From Stagonosporopsis chrysanthemi (lineage: Eukaryota > Ascomycota > Dothideomycetes > Pleosporales > Didymellaceae): a DNA stretch of 26,857 nucleotides. The notes under the pieces were generated by a model. It ran no database searches. It saw only the letters and a program-made list of their open reading frames with translations, and was not told the origin of the DNA. Numbering within the stretch: position 1 is the stretch's first letter; each line of letters begins with the position of its first letter. A program made the translations under genes and the position numbers. This document shows, in pieces, positions 1-9,101 of this stretch. The stretch spans positions 1 through 26,857 of the forward strand of contig JAFISE010000301.1 in the NCBI GenBank assembly GCA_022560025.1, given 5' to 3'.

Positions 1-13
1 GCCCGCGCCTCTC

Positions 14-75
14 AAAAAAACCCCCCCCCCCCCCCCCCGTCCCAAAACCCCCCCCCCCCCCCCCCCCCCCCCCTT

Positions 76-113
<38 letters not shown>
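14..113. repeat. A/C homopolymer tract at window start
   Basis: The first 113 bases are almost only A and C: seven A, then 18 C, then GT, CCC, AAAA, 26 C, TTTG and 36 C, ending three bases before the LYS1 start codon. Such C runs are not normal for a fungal 5' leader. At a sequence end they are a common artefact of short-read assembly, where no-signal cycles are called G and so appear as C on the other strand. The true LYS1 promoter is therefore probably not represented here. Confidence 0.85.
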
Positions 114-114
<1 letters not shown>

Positions 115-116
115 CC

Positions 117-1331
117 ATGTCGTTCCCTACCCTGCACGCCCGCGCCGAGGCCAAGCCCTTCGAGCACCGCTCCTGCCTCACGCCCGCGACCACCAAGAAG
201 CTGATCGCCGCCGGCTACAAGGTCAATGTCGAGCGCAGCCCCACCAACCCGGACTACGAGCGCATCTTCAAGGACGCCGAGTTCGACGCCGCCGGCGCCA
301 CCCTTGTCGACGAGGGCTCGTGGACCAAGGCGCCCAAGGACCACATCATCATCGGCCTCAAGGAGCTGCCCGAGGAGGACTGGCCGCTCGAGCACACCAT
401 GGTGCACTTTGCCCATTGCTACAAGCAGCAGGGCGGCTGGGAGAAGGTCCTCGCCCGCTTCCCCCGCGGCGGCGGCGTGCTGTACGACCTCGAGTTCCTG
501 CAGGACGAGTCGGGCAGGCGCGTTGCCGCGTTTGGCTACCACGCCGGCTTTGCGGGCGCCGCCCTGGCCATCAAGGTGAGCAGACAGCGAGTCCCAATTC
601 CTCGACGCCAGCACTAACAGCGCCAGACCTGGGCATGGCAGCTCACCCACCCCAACGGCGAGCCCCTGCCCGGCATCGAGACCTTCACCGACGGCCGCGG
701 CTACTACAACACCGAGAGCGACCTGATCGCCCAGCTCAAGGAGGACGTCGCCGCCGGTGAAAAGGTCGCCGGCCGCAAGCCCACCAGCCTGGTCCTGGGC
801 GCCCTCGGCCGCTGCGGCTCCGGCGCCGTCGACCTGCTCGAAAAGGTCGGGTGCGGCGAGATCAAGAAGTGGGACCTGCCCGAGACCAAGTCGCGCGACG
901 GCCCGTACCCGGAGATCATCGAGTCGGACATCTTCGTCAACTGCATCTACCTGTCCAAGCCCATTCCTCCGTTCGTCGACCGCGAGAGCCTCAAGAGCCC
1001 CGCCCGCAAGCTGAGCGTCGTCTGCGATGTCTCCTGCGACACCACCAACCCGCACAACCCCATCCCCATCTACGACATCAACACCACCTTCGACAAGCCC
1101 ACCGTCAAAGTCGACGTCGAGGGCAATGGGCCCGCGCTGTCGGTCATCTCCATCGACCACCTGCCGTCCGCCCTGCCGCGCGAGTCGTCCGAGGCCTTCA
1201 GCAACGCCCTGCTGCCCAGTCTGCTGGCCCTCAAGGACCGCGCCAGCACTCCTGTCTGGCAGGGCGCCGAGAAGCTCTTCCAGGAGAAGGTGCAGACGCT
1301 GCCTGGCGGCGTCCCGAAGAAGGAGGTATAA
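117..1331 (+). CDS. LYS1: Saccharopine dehydrogenase (NAD+, L-lysine-forming), last step of the alpha-aminoadipate lysine pathway
   Basis: Two exons, 117-575 and 627-1331, encode 387 residues; yeast Lys1 has 373. The enzyme splits saccharopine into lysine and 2-oxoglutarate using NAD+. The 51-bp intron (GTGAG...CAG, branch CTAAC at 613-617) joins ...AIK to TWAWQ in phase 0. Family landmarks are intact: GLKELP with the catalytic lysine at residue 82, HFAHCYKQQ with the catalytic histidine at 100 (K77 and H96 in yeast), YDLEFL, the Rossmann-type GALGRCGSGA, NCIYLSKPI, DTTNPHNPIPIY and SVISIDHLP. ATG 117 is chosen because MSFPTLHARAE matches the usual N-terminal start and upstream sequence is low complexity. 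The C-terminus reads GGVPKKEV, so the peroxisomal SRL-type tail of the yeast enzyme is absent. Coding GC is clearly higher than in the next gene. Identity is firm. Confidence 0.96.
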
Positions 1332-1597
1332 GCGCCGACAAGGCGCTGCAACAGTAGATTAAAATTAGATCGCGCATAGAGTACAGCGCTGATATGAATC
1401 ACGAATACAACAACAACATGGTCCCTGCACTACCAGAATCGGCTTCGCCTGGCTTTGCGTCCAGGTTCTTTGCAGGCCAAGACGCATCCTGCGGGCTGAC
1501 ACGCCCCACGCTGACGCGGCTGAAATCGTCCTCCCCAAGTTTTCACCCAATTGCACCACTGTCGTCCCTGCACTGACCACCGTATCGAACTCACAAC

Positions 1598-3430
1598 ATG
1601 TGGCTTCTCAATACGGAGACCTTTAAACTTGAGGAATTCTACAGCAATGTACCACCCTACGCTATTCTGTCTCATCGCTGGAAGAAAGATGAAGAGGTGG
1701 CCTTTGGTGGGCTGGAAGAGCCACACCCACACTCCAATCGTTCTGGCTACAAGAAAATCAAGGACTTTTGCGCAAAGGCACAGGAAATCGGCCTGGCGTA
1801 CGTCTGGGTTGATACCTGTTGTATCGATAAGAAGAGCAGTGCCGAACTGAGCGAATCCATCAACAGCATGTACAGCTACTACAGCCGAGCGGAAATATGT
1901 TATGCCTTTCTTTACGACGTCACTTCGCCCGAGGATTTTGAGCTCTGGGATTTCGACCAGAGCTCATGGTTCACGCGAGGCTGGACGCTCCAGGAACTAC
2001 TTGCCCCTTCCAAGTTGCATTTCTTTGATCATGTTTGGAAACCGATTGGCTCCAGAAGAGGACTAGCGTCAAGAATCCAGAAGATAACTGGGATCCATGG
2101 TGAGGCTTTGCGGGATCTTGATCTTACCAAGTATTGTGTCGCGGAAAAGTTCTCATGGGCGGCCAAGAGACAAACAACAAGGGAAGAGGACCGTGCGTAC
2201 TGTCTTCTAGGGCTGTTCCAGATCAACATGCCTCTTCTCTATGGAGAAGGGACTAGGGCAGTCCAGCGACTCCAGGAAGAGATCATGAAGATAAGTACAG
2301 ATGCAAGCATATTCTTGTGGCAAGGTCGTGCGGTGGATTCATTTGGCATGCTCGCATCCGACCCGTCGTGCTTCTCAGCTCTCCCAAGAATTAGCCAGGT
2401 TTCGGGTCTGGGCAGGCCTGAAGGCAACACAGCCCGCCTCTCTATGGATCAAGGCTGGAGCGTGAACAATACAGGGATTGACATGGTAGCGACAATCGAG
2501 CCTTATCTGCTCACGAGTAAGTGGGAGCGCATTTTTGTGCTTCAAGTACATGATCCTTGGGCACATGTCCCCAGTCCTGATGTCATCTTCGTCAAATTCC
2601 ACACCAAACGACCTGGATTCTCCTCATACACACGCGTCTCCATTGACGGAGAGACTTGGATGTCACAAACATGGCTATCGACGAATTATCCACCCGTCGA
2701 TTATGGAATCAAGCAAGTCAAGATTCTTCGACGACCCCTCCAAGAGATCCATACTCTAGCCGGCGAACCTCACAGTTTCGATGTCTCCTTTGTTTCAATC
2801 GCGCCCATTGCATGCACAGCTTATCAACGCCCTCCCGGTAATCCACGTGCAGTGCTCCAATTGTGGCAAGAAATAGGCAATCTCAACGGCAGATCATTCG
2901 AACCCGAGTTCTCGATTCCGTTCGACCAAAAAGCGGCCACGGGCGTGCTTGGCTATCTCCTTCTCACGCTCGCAGAGGATGTACAGATTTTGGTTTGCCT
3001 GTGTGTAAACTACGACTTCCATCCTGTGTGTATTGCACTCCCGCTTTCCAAACAACTTCTCGACGGGGGACTGAAGGGCTCGGGCATACTTCGGGAGTAC
3101 GAGAGAATCTCCCAGAATAAAGAGTTTGGGGTAGTCTGCTTCGACAGAGAGATTGATATGCTCGTTTGTTGCGACAATGGCGATGGGGAATGGTCCACAG
3201 ACATTGGCTTGACTCTGTCACTCGATGGCTATCCCACCAGTGGCACTTTTAGGGCTCATATCGAATTCGACATCGCAAAGTTCATCCGATACTATGTGCC
3301 TATTGCCGCCAATCACTTGAGCTACGAAGGCGTCGGCTGCATTCCTAGCGGTACACGCGATTCGCTGCTGGATGCTGAACGCAGAATCAATGCAAGGCGG
3401 CCGCTTATATTTCAGTCCAGTTTTGGCTGA
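1598..3430 (+). CDS. HET-domain (heterokaryon incompatibility) protein, vegetative incompatibility HET-E-like N-terminal type
   Basis: A single-exon gene of 610 residues. The N-terminal third is a HET domain of the MWLLNT...PPYAILSHRW class: AILSHRW at 22-28, VWVDTCCIDK at 69-78, RGWTLQELLAP at 127-137. These are followed by EEDRAYCLLGLF near 196-207 and LYGEG near 214-218, the tail usually found beside this domain. HET domains trigger cell death after fusion of incompatible fungal cells, so the predicted role is allorecognition or a related cell-death response. Residues from about 250 onward form a long region without a NACHT, WD40, ankyrin or membrane segment that I can see, so the trigger partner is unknown. 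There is no signal peptide, so it is probably cytosolic. ATG 1598 is the first Met before the conserved WLLNT start. The gene is less GC-rich than LYS1, in keeping with accessory status. Domain call firm, biological role inferred. Confidence 0.9.
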   Translation: MWLLNTETFKLEEFYSNVPPYAILSHRWKKDEEVAFGGLEEPHPHSNRSGYKKIKDFCAKAQEIGLAYVWVDTCCIDKKSSAELSESINSMYSYYSRAEICYAFLYDVTSPEDFELWDFDQSSWFTRGWTLQELLAPSKLHFFDHVWKPIGSRRGLASRIQKITGIHGEALRDLDLTKYCVAEKFSWAAKRQTTREEDRAYCLLGLFQINMPLLYGEGTRAVQRLQEEIMKISTDASIFLWQGRAVDSFGMLASDPSCFSALPRISQVSGLGRPEGNTARLSMDQGWSVNNTGIDMVATIEPYLLTSKWERIFVLQVHDPWAHVPSPDVIFVKFHTKRPGFSSYTRVSIDGETWMSQTWLSTNYPPVDYGIKQVKILRRPLQEIHTLAGEPHSFDVSFVSIAPIACTAYQRPPGNPRAVLQLWQEIGNLNGRSFEPEFSIPFDQKAATGVLGYLLLTLAEDVQILVCLCVNYDFHPVCIALPLSKQLLDGGLKGSGILREYERISQNKEFGVVCFDREIDMLVCCDNGDGEWSTDIGLTLSLDGYPTSGTFRAHIEFDIAKFIRYYVPIAANHLSYEGVGCIPSGTRDSLLDAERRINARRPLIFQSSFG

Positions 3431-4172
3431 GCCTGGGTATCTCCTTAAAGACGTGTATGCTTTGTATCCAAAACTAAATCAGCTGCTACGTGCACTTCCA
3501 ACTGGTCGTCCATTATTGAAGGTTGAAGTATTTAGGTTGTCAACCTCTGGAGCTAAGATTAAAGGCTCTCATCCCGCGCGAGGGTGAAGCTTCCATGTGC
3601 AACAACATCGTACACGGTACACGGAGGGTTGCCTTCGAACTCGACGCCACGAGTGCTTTACCCCCCTTCTAATGTACTGTCTATTGCCCATCTCCACATC
3701 CCTCCCCCCGATCTCCACCAGAACAATAGCAGTAAACAGCTTGACGCAATATCGACACTACAGTCTATCCCCTGCATCGCCATATCCTCCCCTACTCCCC
3801 TTTACACTGTCTCAAACCCCTGTTTCGCAAGGCTCAGAATCACTGGCAGCACATCAAATTCTTTGCATTTTTGGAAATTTATGGTTATGCGAACTGCACT
3901 CGAGTGCATGTTACTTTCTTGCGCTCTGCATTCTGTCTAATATACGAGTGTTATTCTTATCTTGTTAAGCATGTTGTGTGTACACGGGTTGTGAGGTTGA
4001 GTTCGAATACTATGTTCAAGGGTTGCAGAAACGATAAAGCAGATGGACTGCTTGTACATAGTTGACACGCTAAAGGATTACGTCATCCAGCTGGACCTCT
4101 CTGAGCTGTCACGTACCTCGAGGCTTCCACAACACCATACAAATCATGTAGAACACCTGTTCGACGACCGCG
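3431..4172. other. Intergenic region between the HET gene and the F-box gene
   Basis: It holds the 3' flank of the HET gene and the 5' flank of the F-box gene. Open frames here (for example 3584-3968) overlap each other in two frames, have no recognisable domain and no credible start context. I see no tRNA, repeat or transposon remnant. Confidence 0.6.
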
Positions 4173-5141
4173 ATGTCGCGCGCTCATAATCCGTCGCTGA
4201 CCGCCCGCAAACCTACCTGCCCATCGCTGCCTCCTGAGATTTGGATCAACATCTTCAGCTACTACCACGACCTCCCGCACCTTTGGAACACCTGTCGACG
4301 CGTCTCGCGCACCCTGAAAGCATGCGCTGAGCGCGCATTTAGTGGAAACCACCTCCAGAATGTCTCCATAGAGTTCATGCTGGATAGACATAACCTAGGC
4401 GGCAAGAGGGGGCACCACGAGCCTGCGATCACGCTGGAGTTTGAGAGTATAGGCAAGGGCAAAGAGAAGGGTGTCGCATGGTTCTCTGGACATTTCCGTG
4501 GCCACAAGATTGTGGATCCCTGGATGAGGGATAAGACAAAGGCTGTCATCATGCAGAGGTGGCATGAAAACGTGGAGAAGCGCAAGCCAGAGCTCCCCAA
4601 CTACACGATCAGCATTGGGAACATGGTCAACGATACCCATATCCCGGGCCTTGTTGCTGATTCCGAGGAATACAGGATACGCCTCGAGTGGCGCGGGATG
4701 CTGGAGCTGTTCTTCCGCGAACAAGCTCGGTTGGAAAATCTGAGGGCGAAAAGGCTGGGTGGCCCGGTCTCAAGCAGTCAGGCGGCCACTGCTCGCAAGG
4801 CAACAGGGCGTAAATCGCCAGCAGTAGATGCCACACTACCACGGCAGGATATTGAAGCCGATGCACGAAAAGACGCACGTCGCACAAGGCTGAAGGAGCA
4901 TTATCTTGACAACGCCGAAATGGTGTGGGCCATTGACTCTCTCAAGTACTTCGAGAAGGCCGACTCGGCGAAGTGGAGTTCTGAATCCCCTTCAATGCTA
5001 CCGCATCTGCCTGGCGCTGGCCTCGGCGAGCGATGGTTCGGTAGCACAAATCTCGTGCAGGAGCTCTACCTCGATGAGTGTAGCAGTATGAACAGGATCG
5101 ACACACAGATACGGGTTTCGAACAAACTTAACGATGGCTGA
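4173..5141 (+). CDS. F-box domain protein, C-terminus uncertain
   Basis: The first exon encodes up to 322 residues. An F-box occupies about residues 18-60 (SLPPEIWINIFSYYHDLPHL...CRRVSRTLK), the segment that binds Skp1 in SCF ubiquitin ligases, so the likely role is a substrate receptor. No WD40 or clear leucine-rich repeats follow. The middle has charged stretches and an RKATGRKSP-like basic patch near 210. The ATG at 4173 is used because the nearest upstream ATG (4146) is followed at once by a stop. The end is not settled. After LYLDECSSMN the frame runs through a poorly conserved-looking tail to a stop at 5139-5141. A different frame at 5177-5236 reads LPLSNEVMGQLKNMRRLKI and stop, which looks like the authentic end. 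An intron such as 5086-5168 (GTATGA...GAG, with a CTTAAC branch) or a frameshift would connect them. F-box firm, substrate unknown. Confidence 0.75.
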   Translation: MSRAHNPSLTARKPTCPSLPPEIWINIFSYYHDLPHLWNTCRRVSRTLKACAERAFSGNHLQNVSIEFMLDRHNLGGKRGHHEPAITLEFESIGKGKEKGVAWFSGHFRGHKIVDPWMRDKTKAVIMQRWHENVEKRKPELPNYTISIGNMVNDTHIPGLVADSEEYRIRLEWRGMLELFFREQARLENLRAKRLGGPVSSSQAATARKATGRKSPAVDATLPRQDIEADARKDARRTRLKEHYLDNAEMVWAIDSLKYFEKADSAKWSSESPSMLPHLPGAGLGERWFGSTNLVQELYLDECSSMNRIDTQIRVSNKLNDG

Positions 5142-5478
5142 AGGTATGGACAGCGTATTGGGTATGAGGCATAAGGCTGCCTCTCAGCAACGAGGTGATG
5201 GGCCAGCTGAAGAACATGCGACGGCTCAAGATCTAAGACAAATGTTGGGGGCATTCAATCAACCTATCGGTACTAGAGACCTTTACTCAAGACCTGATAA
5301 TACCACCTCAGTTGTCGACCCCTTCTACCAGCAAGCAACGTACCCGACGACTAGTATCAGCCGGATGCACAAAATATCTACACGTGTCGTTGTGTAAACG
5401 CACCAACCAAGCCTGACCCGCGTCAACGAAACATCCAGCAAGCGCAATGCCATGCACATACGCCAGGCCCCATCGTCT

Positions 5479-5715
5479 CTACGCCGTCCTCCTCTCAACA
5501 TCAACCTTTATCCCTCCACCTAGACCACCGAACGTCACGTTTCTTACCACCCAACCCGCACCCACGGCGTTGCCCGGTGGCTGACAAAAGGGCGCGTAGC
5601 AGCGGTTGCGAGGATCCCAGCTGTCGGCGCGGTTTGCGGAGGCGAGAGATGACAGAAGAGCCAGGGTGAGGACGAGAGTGATAAGAGAGACGACGATGAG
5701 GGAGTGGGGGAGCAT
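5479..5715 (-). CDS. Candidate small secreted protein, 78 residues
   Basis: The minus-strand frame beginning at the ATG at 5715-5713 encodes 78 residues. The first 25-30 are strongly hydrophobic (SLIVVSLITLVLTLALLSSL) and end at ASA, a typical signal-peptidase site. The mature part of about 50 residues has two cysteines in the compact pair RCYAPFC, one N-glycosylation sequon (NVT) and a Gly-rich stretch. Size and signal peptide fit small secreted or effector-like proteins of fungi, but there is no family match that I recognise. The open frame extends upstream to 5904; the internal ATG is preferred because it puts the signal sequence at the N-terminus and has a CCACG ATG context. It is divergent from the HET gene at 6472. 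It could be chance. Confidence 0.4.
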   Translation of the reverse strand: MLPHSLIVVSLITLVLTLALLSSLASANRADSWDPRNRCYAPFCQPPGNAVGAGWVVRNVTFGGLGGGIKVDVERRTA

Positions 5716-6471
5716 CGTGGGGACGGTGCTGGGGTGTGGAAAATGTGGTAAGGTGAGAATAGAGGAGCAGTGGGGTGTAATTGTAAAGAAGAAGAGTCTG
5801 TCGATTAAGCAGGAGATGGAGATGGAGATGGGCAAGTGGATTACACCGTCCACAATGGCGCGGGTTATAACTGCGACCCACCTCCACAGCTTCCTGCATC
5901 GCATTCACGTTCACGTCCTCAGCCACACCACCATTCACACCACACTCACATCTATACTGTCTGCCTGCCCCTCTCCCGCCTTCACATCCGCACTCCACTC
6001 CACTCCCCACGCGCCCTCCGAGAGATACAACCCCCGTTATCTACGCGCCACCCCTGTCTCCTCCCGTGCGCCGCGCGGATAAACGCACAACCATCCTTAT
6101 GCATAGTGCAGTGCGTAGATGGTGCACACCCCGCTGGTCCTTGGCAGTCGCTACTGTTAGTTCTGCTGCGCAGTCGTGCGTCGGCGTGGACCACCATTTC
6201 GCCCCCTCCTATACAGCACAGGCCTGGTTCGAAAAGCCGCAATCTCGAGCAATGCGTTGGAGAATTAGATTCTATATCTGCGGGTGGGCATACCTGCGAC
6301 TCGGCGGCTATGTTATGCAGCATCCGACCGAACCAATCGACAGCCTGATCGCGCTGCTGCCTACATTCAACCTCACACAACCATCCCATCTCTCAGTGGG
6401 CCCTAGTCCCACGCTGCTACCATTTTGCTGAACAACCAACCCCCATCCCTATAGTCTGGATAACCCCAATC
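5716..6471. other. Intergenic region, possible divergent promoter
   Basis: This 756-bp stretch separates the small secreted ORF (-) from the second HET gene (+) and would hold both promoters. Several open frames overlap (5606-6082 +, 5836-6348 +, 5982-6389 -). None carries a signal peptide, domain or plausible splice structure. No repeat or RNA gene was seen. Confidence 0.5.
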
Positions 6472-8466
6472 ATGAAAGGCCGGTACCAATACCAGAAGCT
6501 GTCCCGCTCCCGGCGTGAAATCCGGCTCCTCGAGCTGCTCCCCAGCAGTCACCATTTGAGCAAAATCCGCCCCGCGTGTCGCCTCTTCCATGCCAGTCTC
6601 GACACCGACCCGCCTTTCCTGGCGCTGTCGTACGTGTGGGGCGACCAGAGCGCGAAAAGAATCATCATCGTGGACAAACGCCCGTTCGCCGTGACGCGCA
6701 ACCTGTTTGCTGCGCTGACGAGCCTGCGCGAAACAGAGGGCCTGGTCGTGTGGATCGACGCCATCTGCATCGACCAGCGCGACGAGGCGGAAAAGAGCTG
6801 GCAGGTTGCGCTCATGGGGAAGCTCTACAGACAGTCGTTTGCCGTGCTGGCGTGGCTGGGTACCCCCGCACATGACAGCGATGCCGTGTTCGACTACCTG
6901 AATGTGCTGGGCCAGCGCGCCGAGGCGTGTGGGTTCCACGCGGGCCCCGAGCCGGGCGTGCGCATCTGGCAGGCTATTGCTGCGCTGCCGGCGTATATGC
7001 ACGACCCGGCTCAGATCGTGGTCACGCATTGGCTCGATGGGAGGCCAGTGCGCGTGTCAAAGTACGCGATGCAGTGTCTCCTGCAGTCCATTAGTGGCGA
7101 GGGGTCGCCGCACCAGCGACTTCCTGCCGCCGCATTGAACCATCTTTTTCGACGGCCCTGGTGGGGGCGTGTCTGGGTCCTGCAGGAAATCGCACTGCCG
7201 GGACGTGCCTTTTTCGCGTGCGGGTCAAAGTGGATATCGCGTCGCAGATTTCGGGCTGCGTTCAATGCGTACTATGCTCTGTGGCGGACGTTGGCATTGA
7301 AAGTCCAGCGACAGCGGGCGTTGACGCCTTACGAGGGGGAGGTCTTCTTCATGGCCTCGCACAGGGCCCACGTCATGCTGTCCATGTCGAACGTGTATCG
7401 GATCGAGCGGTTTCCGTTGGTGGCGTTGCTGCGCGCAACTTGCGTGGGCAGTGTTCGCCATCTGCAGGAGGAAGGCTATCAACATCTCGAATCCACCGAT
7501 CCGCGAGATAAGATATATGCTCTCCTAGGACTGGCGGATGATCGCGAAGAGCTGGATGCGCTGGGTGTTTTTCCAGACTACAGCAAGTCTCCAGAAGAAG
7601 TATACACGGCAACCACGGCTGCCATGCTACAGCAAAACCACACTTCGCTACTGTCCCTCTGCCGCGCTTCTGACACACCAAGCCAACTCCCCTCTTGGGT
7701 GCCGGTCTGGTCTCTCCCCACCTCCCCGACCCTGCAAGACGTGGAACCAGACCATCTCACTCTCTACCCAGCATTCCGCGCGTCCGGCCACGAATCCAAT
7801 TGCCGAGCGCTCGTCTCCCAAGTCCAAAGACCCCTCAAACTAACCCTCCTCGCCACCATCTCCGACCAAGTCCTCCAAGTGGGCGCAATCCCTCGAATGC
7901 CCGGCACAGGAACGTGTATCCATCCCGCCCACTGGCTCCTCGAACTCCTGCGCCTTTCGTATGCCGCAGAGACCACGTACCCATCCTTCGAGACGCGCCT
8001 GCGCGCCGTGGTCCGCACTTCGCACGCAGCCACGGGCTACGAGGCCGATGCGTCGCTGCAGCGCGTCGACCGGTATCACGACGCTCTACCCGTTCTCTCG
8101 GACAGAGGAGTCCGTGCCGTCGTCGTCCACAGCGCCATGAAGCGCGACCTTGAACGGTTCTTTGCTGCGCGAGAGGGCCACTGCGCCGCGCCGCGGGGCG
8201 ATGCAGCGCGGCTGGTTCAGGAGTTCATGCGCGTCACGCCGGGACGGGCGCCGTTTGTCACCGGCAAGGGCTGGCTGGGGCTGGCGTCTGAGTATGTCCG
8301 GCAAGGGGACGTGGTTGCTGTGATTGGTGGGGCGCAGGTTCCGTTTGTTCTTCGGAGGTGCGGCGGTAGTGGCGCTTACAGAGTTGTCGGCGAGGCGTAT
8401 GTAGACGGGATTATGGATGGGGAGGTGGCAGCTTGTGGTCGATGGGAACATATTGAGATGGTGTGA
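6472..8466 (+). CDS. HET-domain (heterokaryon incompatibility) protein, HET-6/TOL-like subtype
   Basis: A single-exon gene of 664 residues. HET motifs are ALSYVWGD at 51-58, VWIDAICIDQ at 93-102, RPWWGRVWVLQEI at 228-240 and DPRDKIYALLGLA at 343-355. The region near 600-640 reads TGKGWLGLASEYVRQGDVVAVIGGAQVPFVLR, the glycine-rich closing segment typical of this subtype. The spacing between the second and third motifs is long, with about 125 residues between them. The predicted role is cell-death signalling in non-self recognition. No transmembrane or signal segment is seen. It belongs to a different HET subgroup from the gene at 1598 (LSYVWG and RPWW versus LSHRW and RGWTLQELLAP), so the two are not recent duplicates. 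ATG 6472 begins just ahead of the conserved YQYQKL...IRLLEL start. Confidence 0.92.
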   Translation: MKGRYQYQKLSRSRREIRLLELLPSSHHLSKIRPACRLFHASLDTDPPFLALSYVWGDQSAKRIIIVDKRPFAVTRNLFAALTSLRETEGLVVWIDAICIDQRDEAEKSWQVALMGKLYRQSFAVLAWLGTPAHDSDAVFDYLNVLGQRAEACGFHAGPEPGVRIWQAIAALPAYMHDPAQIVVTHWLDGRPVRVSKYAMQCLLQSISGEGSPHQRLPAAALNHLFRRPWWGRVWVLQEIALPGRAFFACGSKWISRRRFRAAFNAYYALWRTLALKVQRQRALTPYEGEVFFMASHRAHVMLSMSNVYRIERFPLVALLRATCVGSVRHLQEEGYQHLESTDPRDKIYALLGLADDREELDALGVFPDYSKSPEEVYTATTAAMLQQNHTSLLSLCRASDTPSQLPSWVPVWSLPTSPTLQDVEPDHLTLYPAFRASGHESNCRALVSQVQRPLKLTLLATISDQVLQVGAIPRMPGTGTCIHPAHWLLELLRLSYAAETTYPSFETRLRAVVRTSHAATGYEADASLQRVDRYHDALPVLSDRGVRAVVVHSAMKRDLERFFAAREGHCAAPRGDAARLVQEFMRVTPGRAPFVTGKGWLGLASEYVRQGDVVAVIGGAQVPFVLRRCGGSGAYRVVGEAYVDGIMDGEVAACGRWEHIEMV

Positions 8467-9101
8467 TTCTTCTCGACGTTGGAATCTTGTTCGTGGATGA
8501 CCGATATACTAACTAACACATTACTGAATGTATCTCTCGTGAAAAGCGCTTTTTCAAGTTCGTTGACAGCACAACACTACTTGCGTGCAGCCAGTAGCGA
8601 CGAGTATCAGATTTTCAAACGAAGGAAGTTGTTGGTCAAGTAGCCGTCGCGAGCTCCAGCGGCCTTTTGGCTCCAGCCACAACAAGTCTTTGCTGCAGCT
8701 GCAACAGATCTCGCCTTCTGGCAGCATGGCGCAGTCGACAGCTTCATTGGATCGACTATGCTGCTATGTAGTGTCGATTGGCTCTACAATATCGACATTC
8801 GTTTGTTGTTAGAGTGTCAGAGGAAGATGATCCGCATCTCGAGAGTTGGACTCTGCGCACTTCACGCATGGAGGTGTAATTCCTTTCTGATGTATTGCAA
8901 AACAAGCATGTTGGGGCCGACGTTTCGAGGAATCTGGTCATGCTACTGGGATATCGTGGCTTCACTGGGATTTACACTTTCATCCTACTTCACTTGCGGC
9001 TGTGTGGTTGAATCCCTCCCGACTTCCTTTTCCGGTTACTTTCCCTTCTTCTGTAACTCCTTCCTCCCCTCTTTCCCTACCAACCACAACCTCTCGTCAG
9101 C
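8467..9101. other. Intergenic region with pyrimidine-rich leader before the secreted paralog pair
   Basis: It holds the 3' flank of the HET gene and the promoter of the gene at 9102. From about 9010 to 9095 the plus strand is strongly C/T-rich, ending in CGTCAGC ATG. CT-rich leaders just upstream of the start site are typical of expressed fungal genes that lack a TATA box. No ORF with supporting features. Confidence 0.5.

Noticed and set aside
12..1160. 382-codon open frame on the minus strand opposite LYS1
   Set aside because: It is the antisense shadow of a GC-rich coding gene. The plus strand carries an unmistakable saccharopine dehydrogenase with a consistent intron.
3960..4060. tRNA-like B-box sequence (GAGTTCGAATAC)
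   Set aside because: No matching A box at the right spacing and no acceptor-stem pairing could be drawn.
5982..6389. 135-codon Cys-rich minus-strand frame in the divergent promoter
   Set aside because: No signal peptide, no domain, overlapped by two plus-strand frames of similar quality; probably chance.
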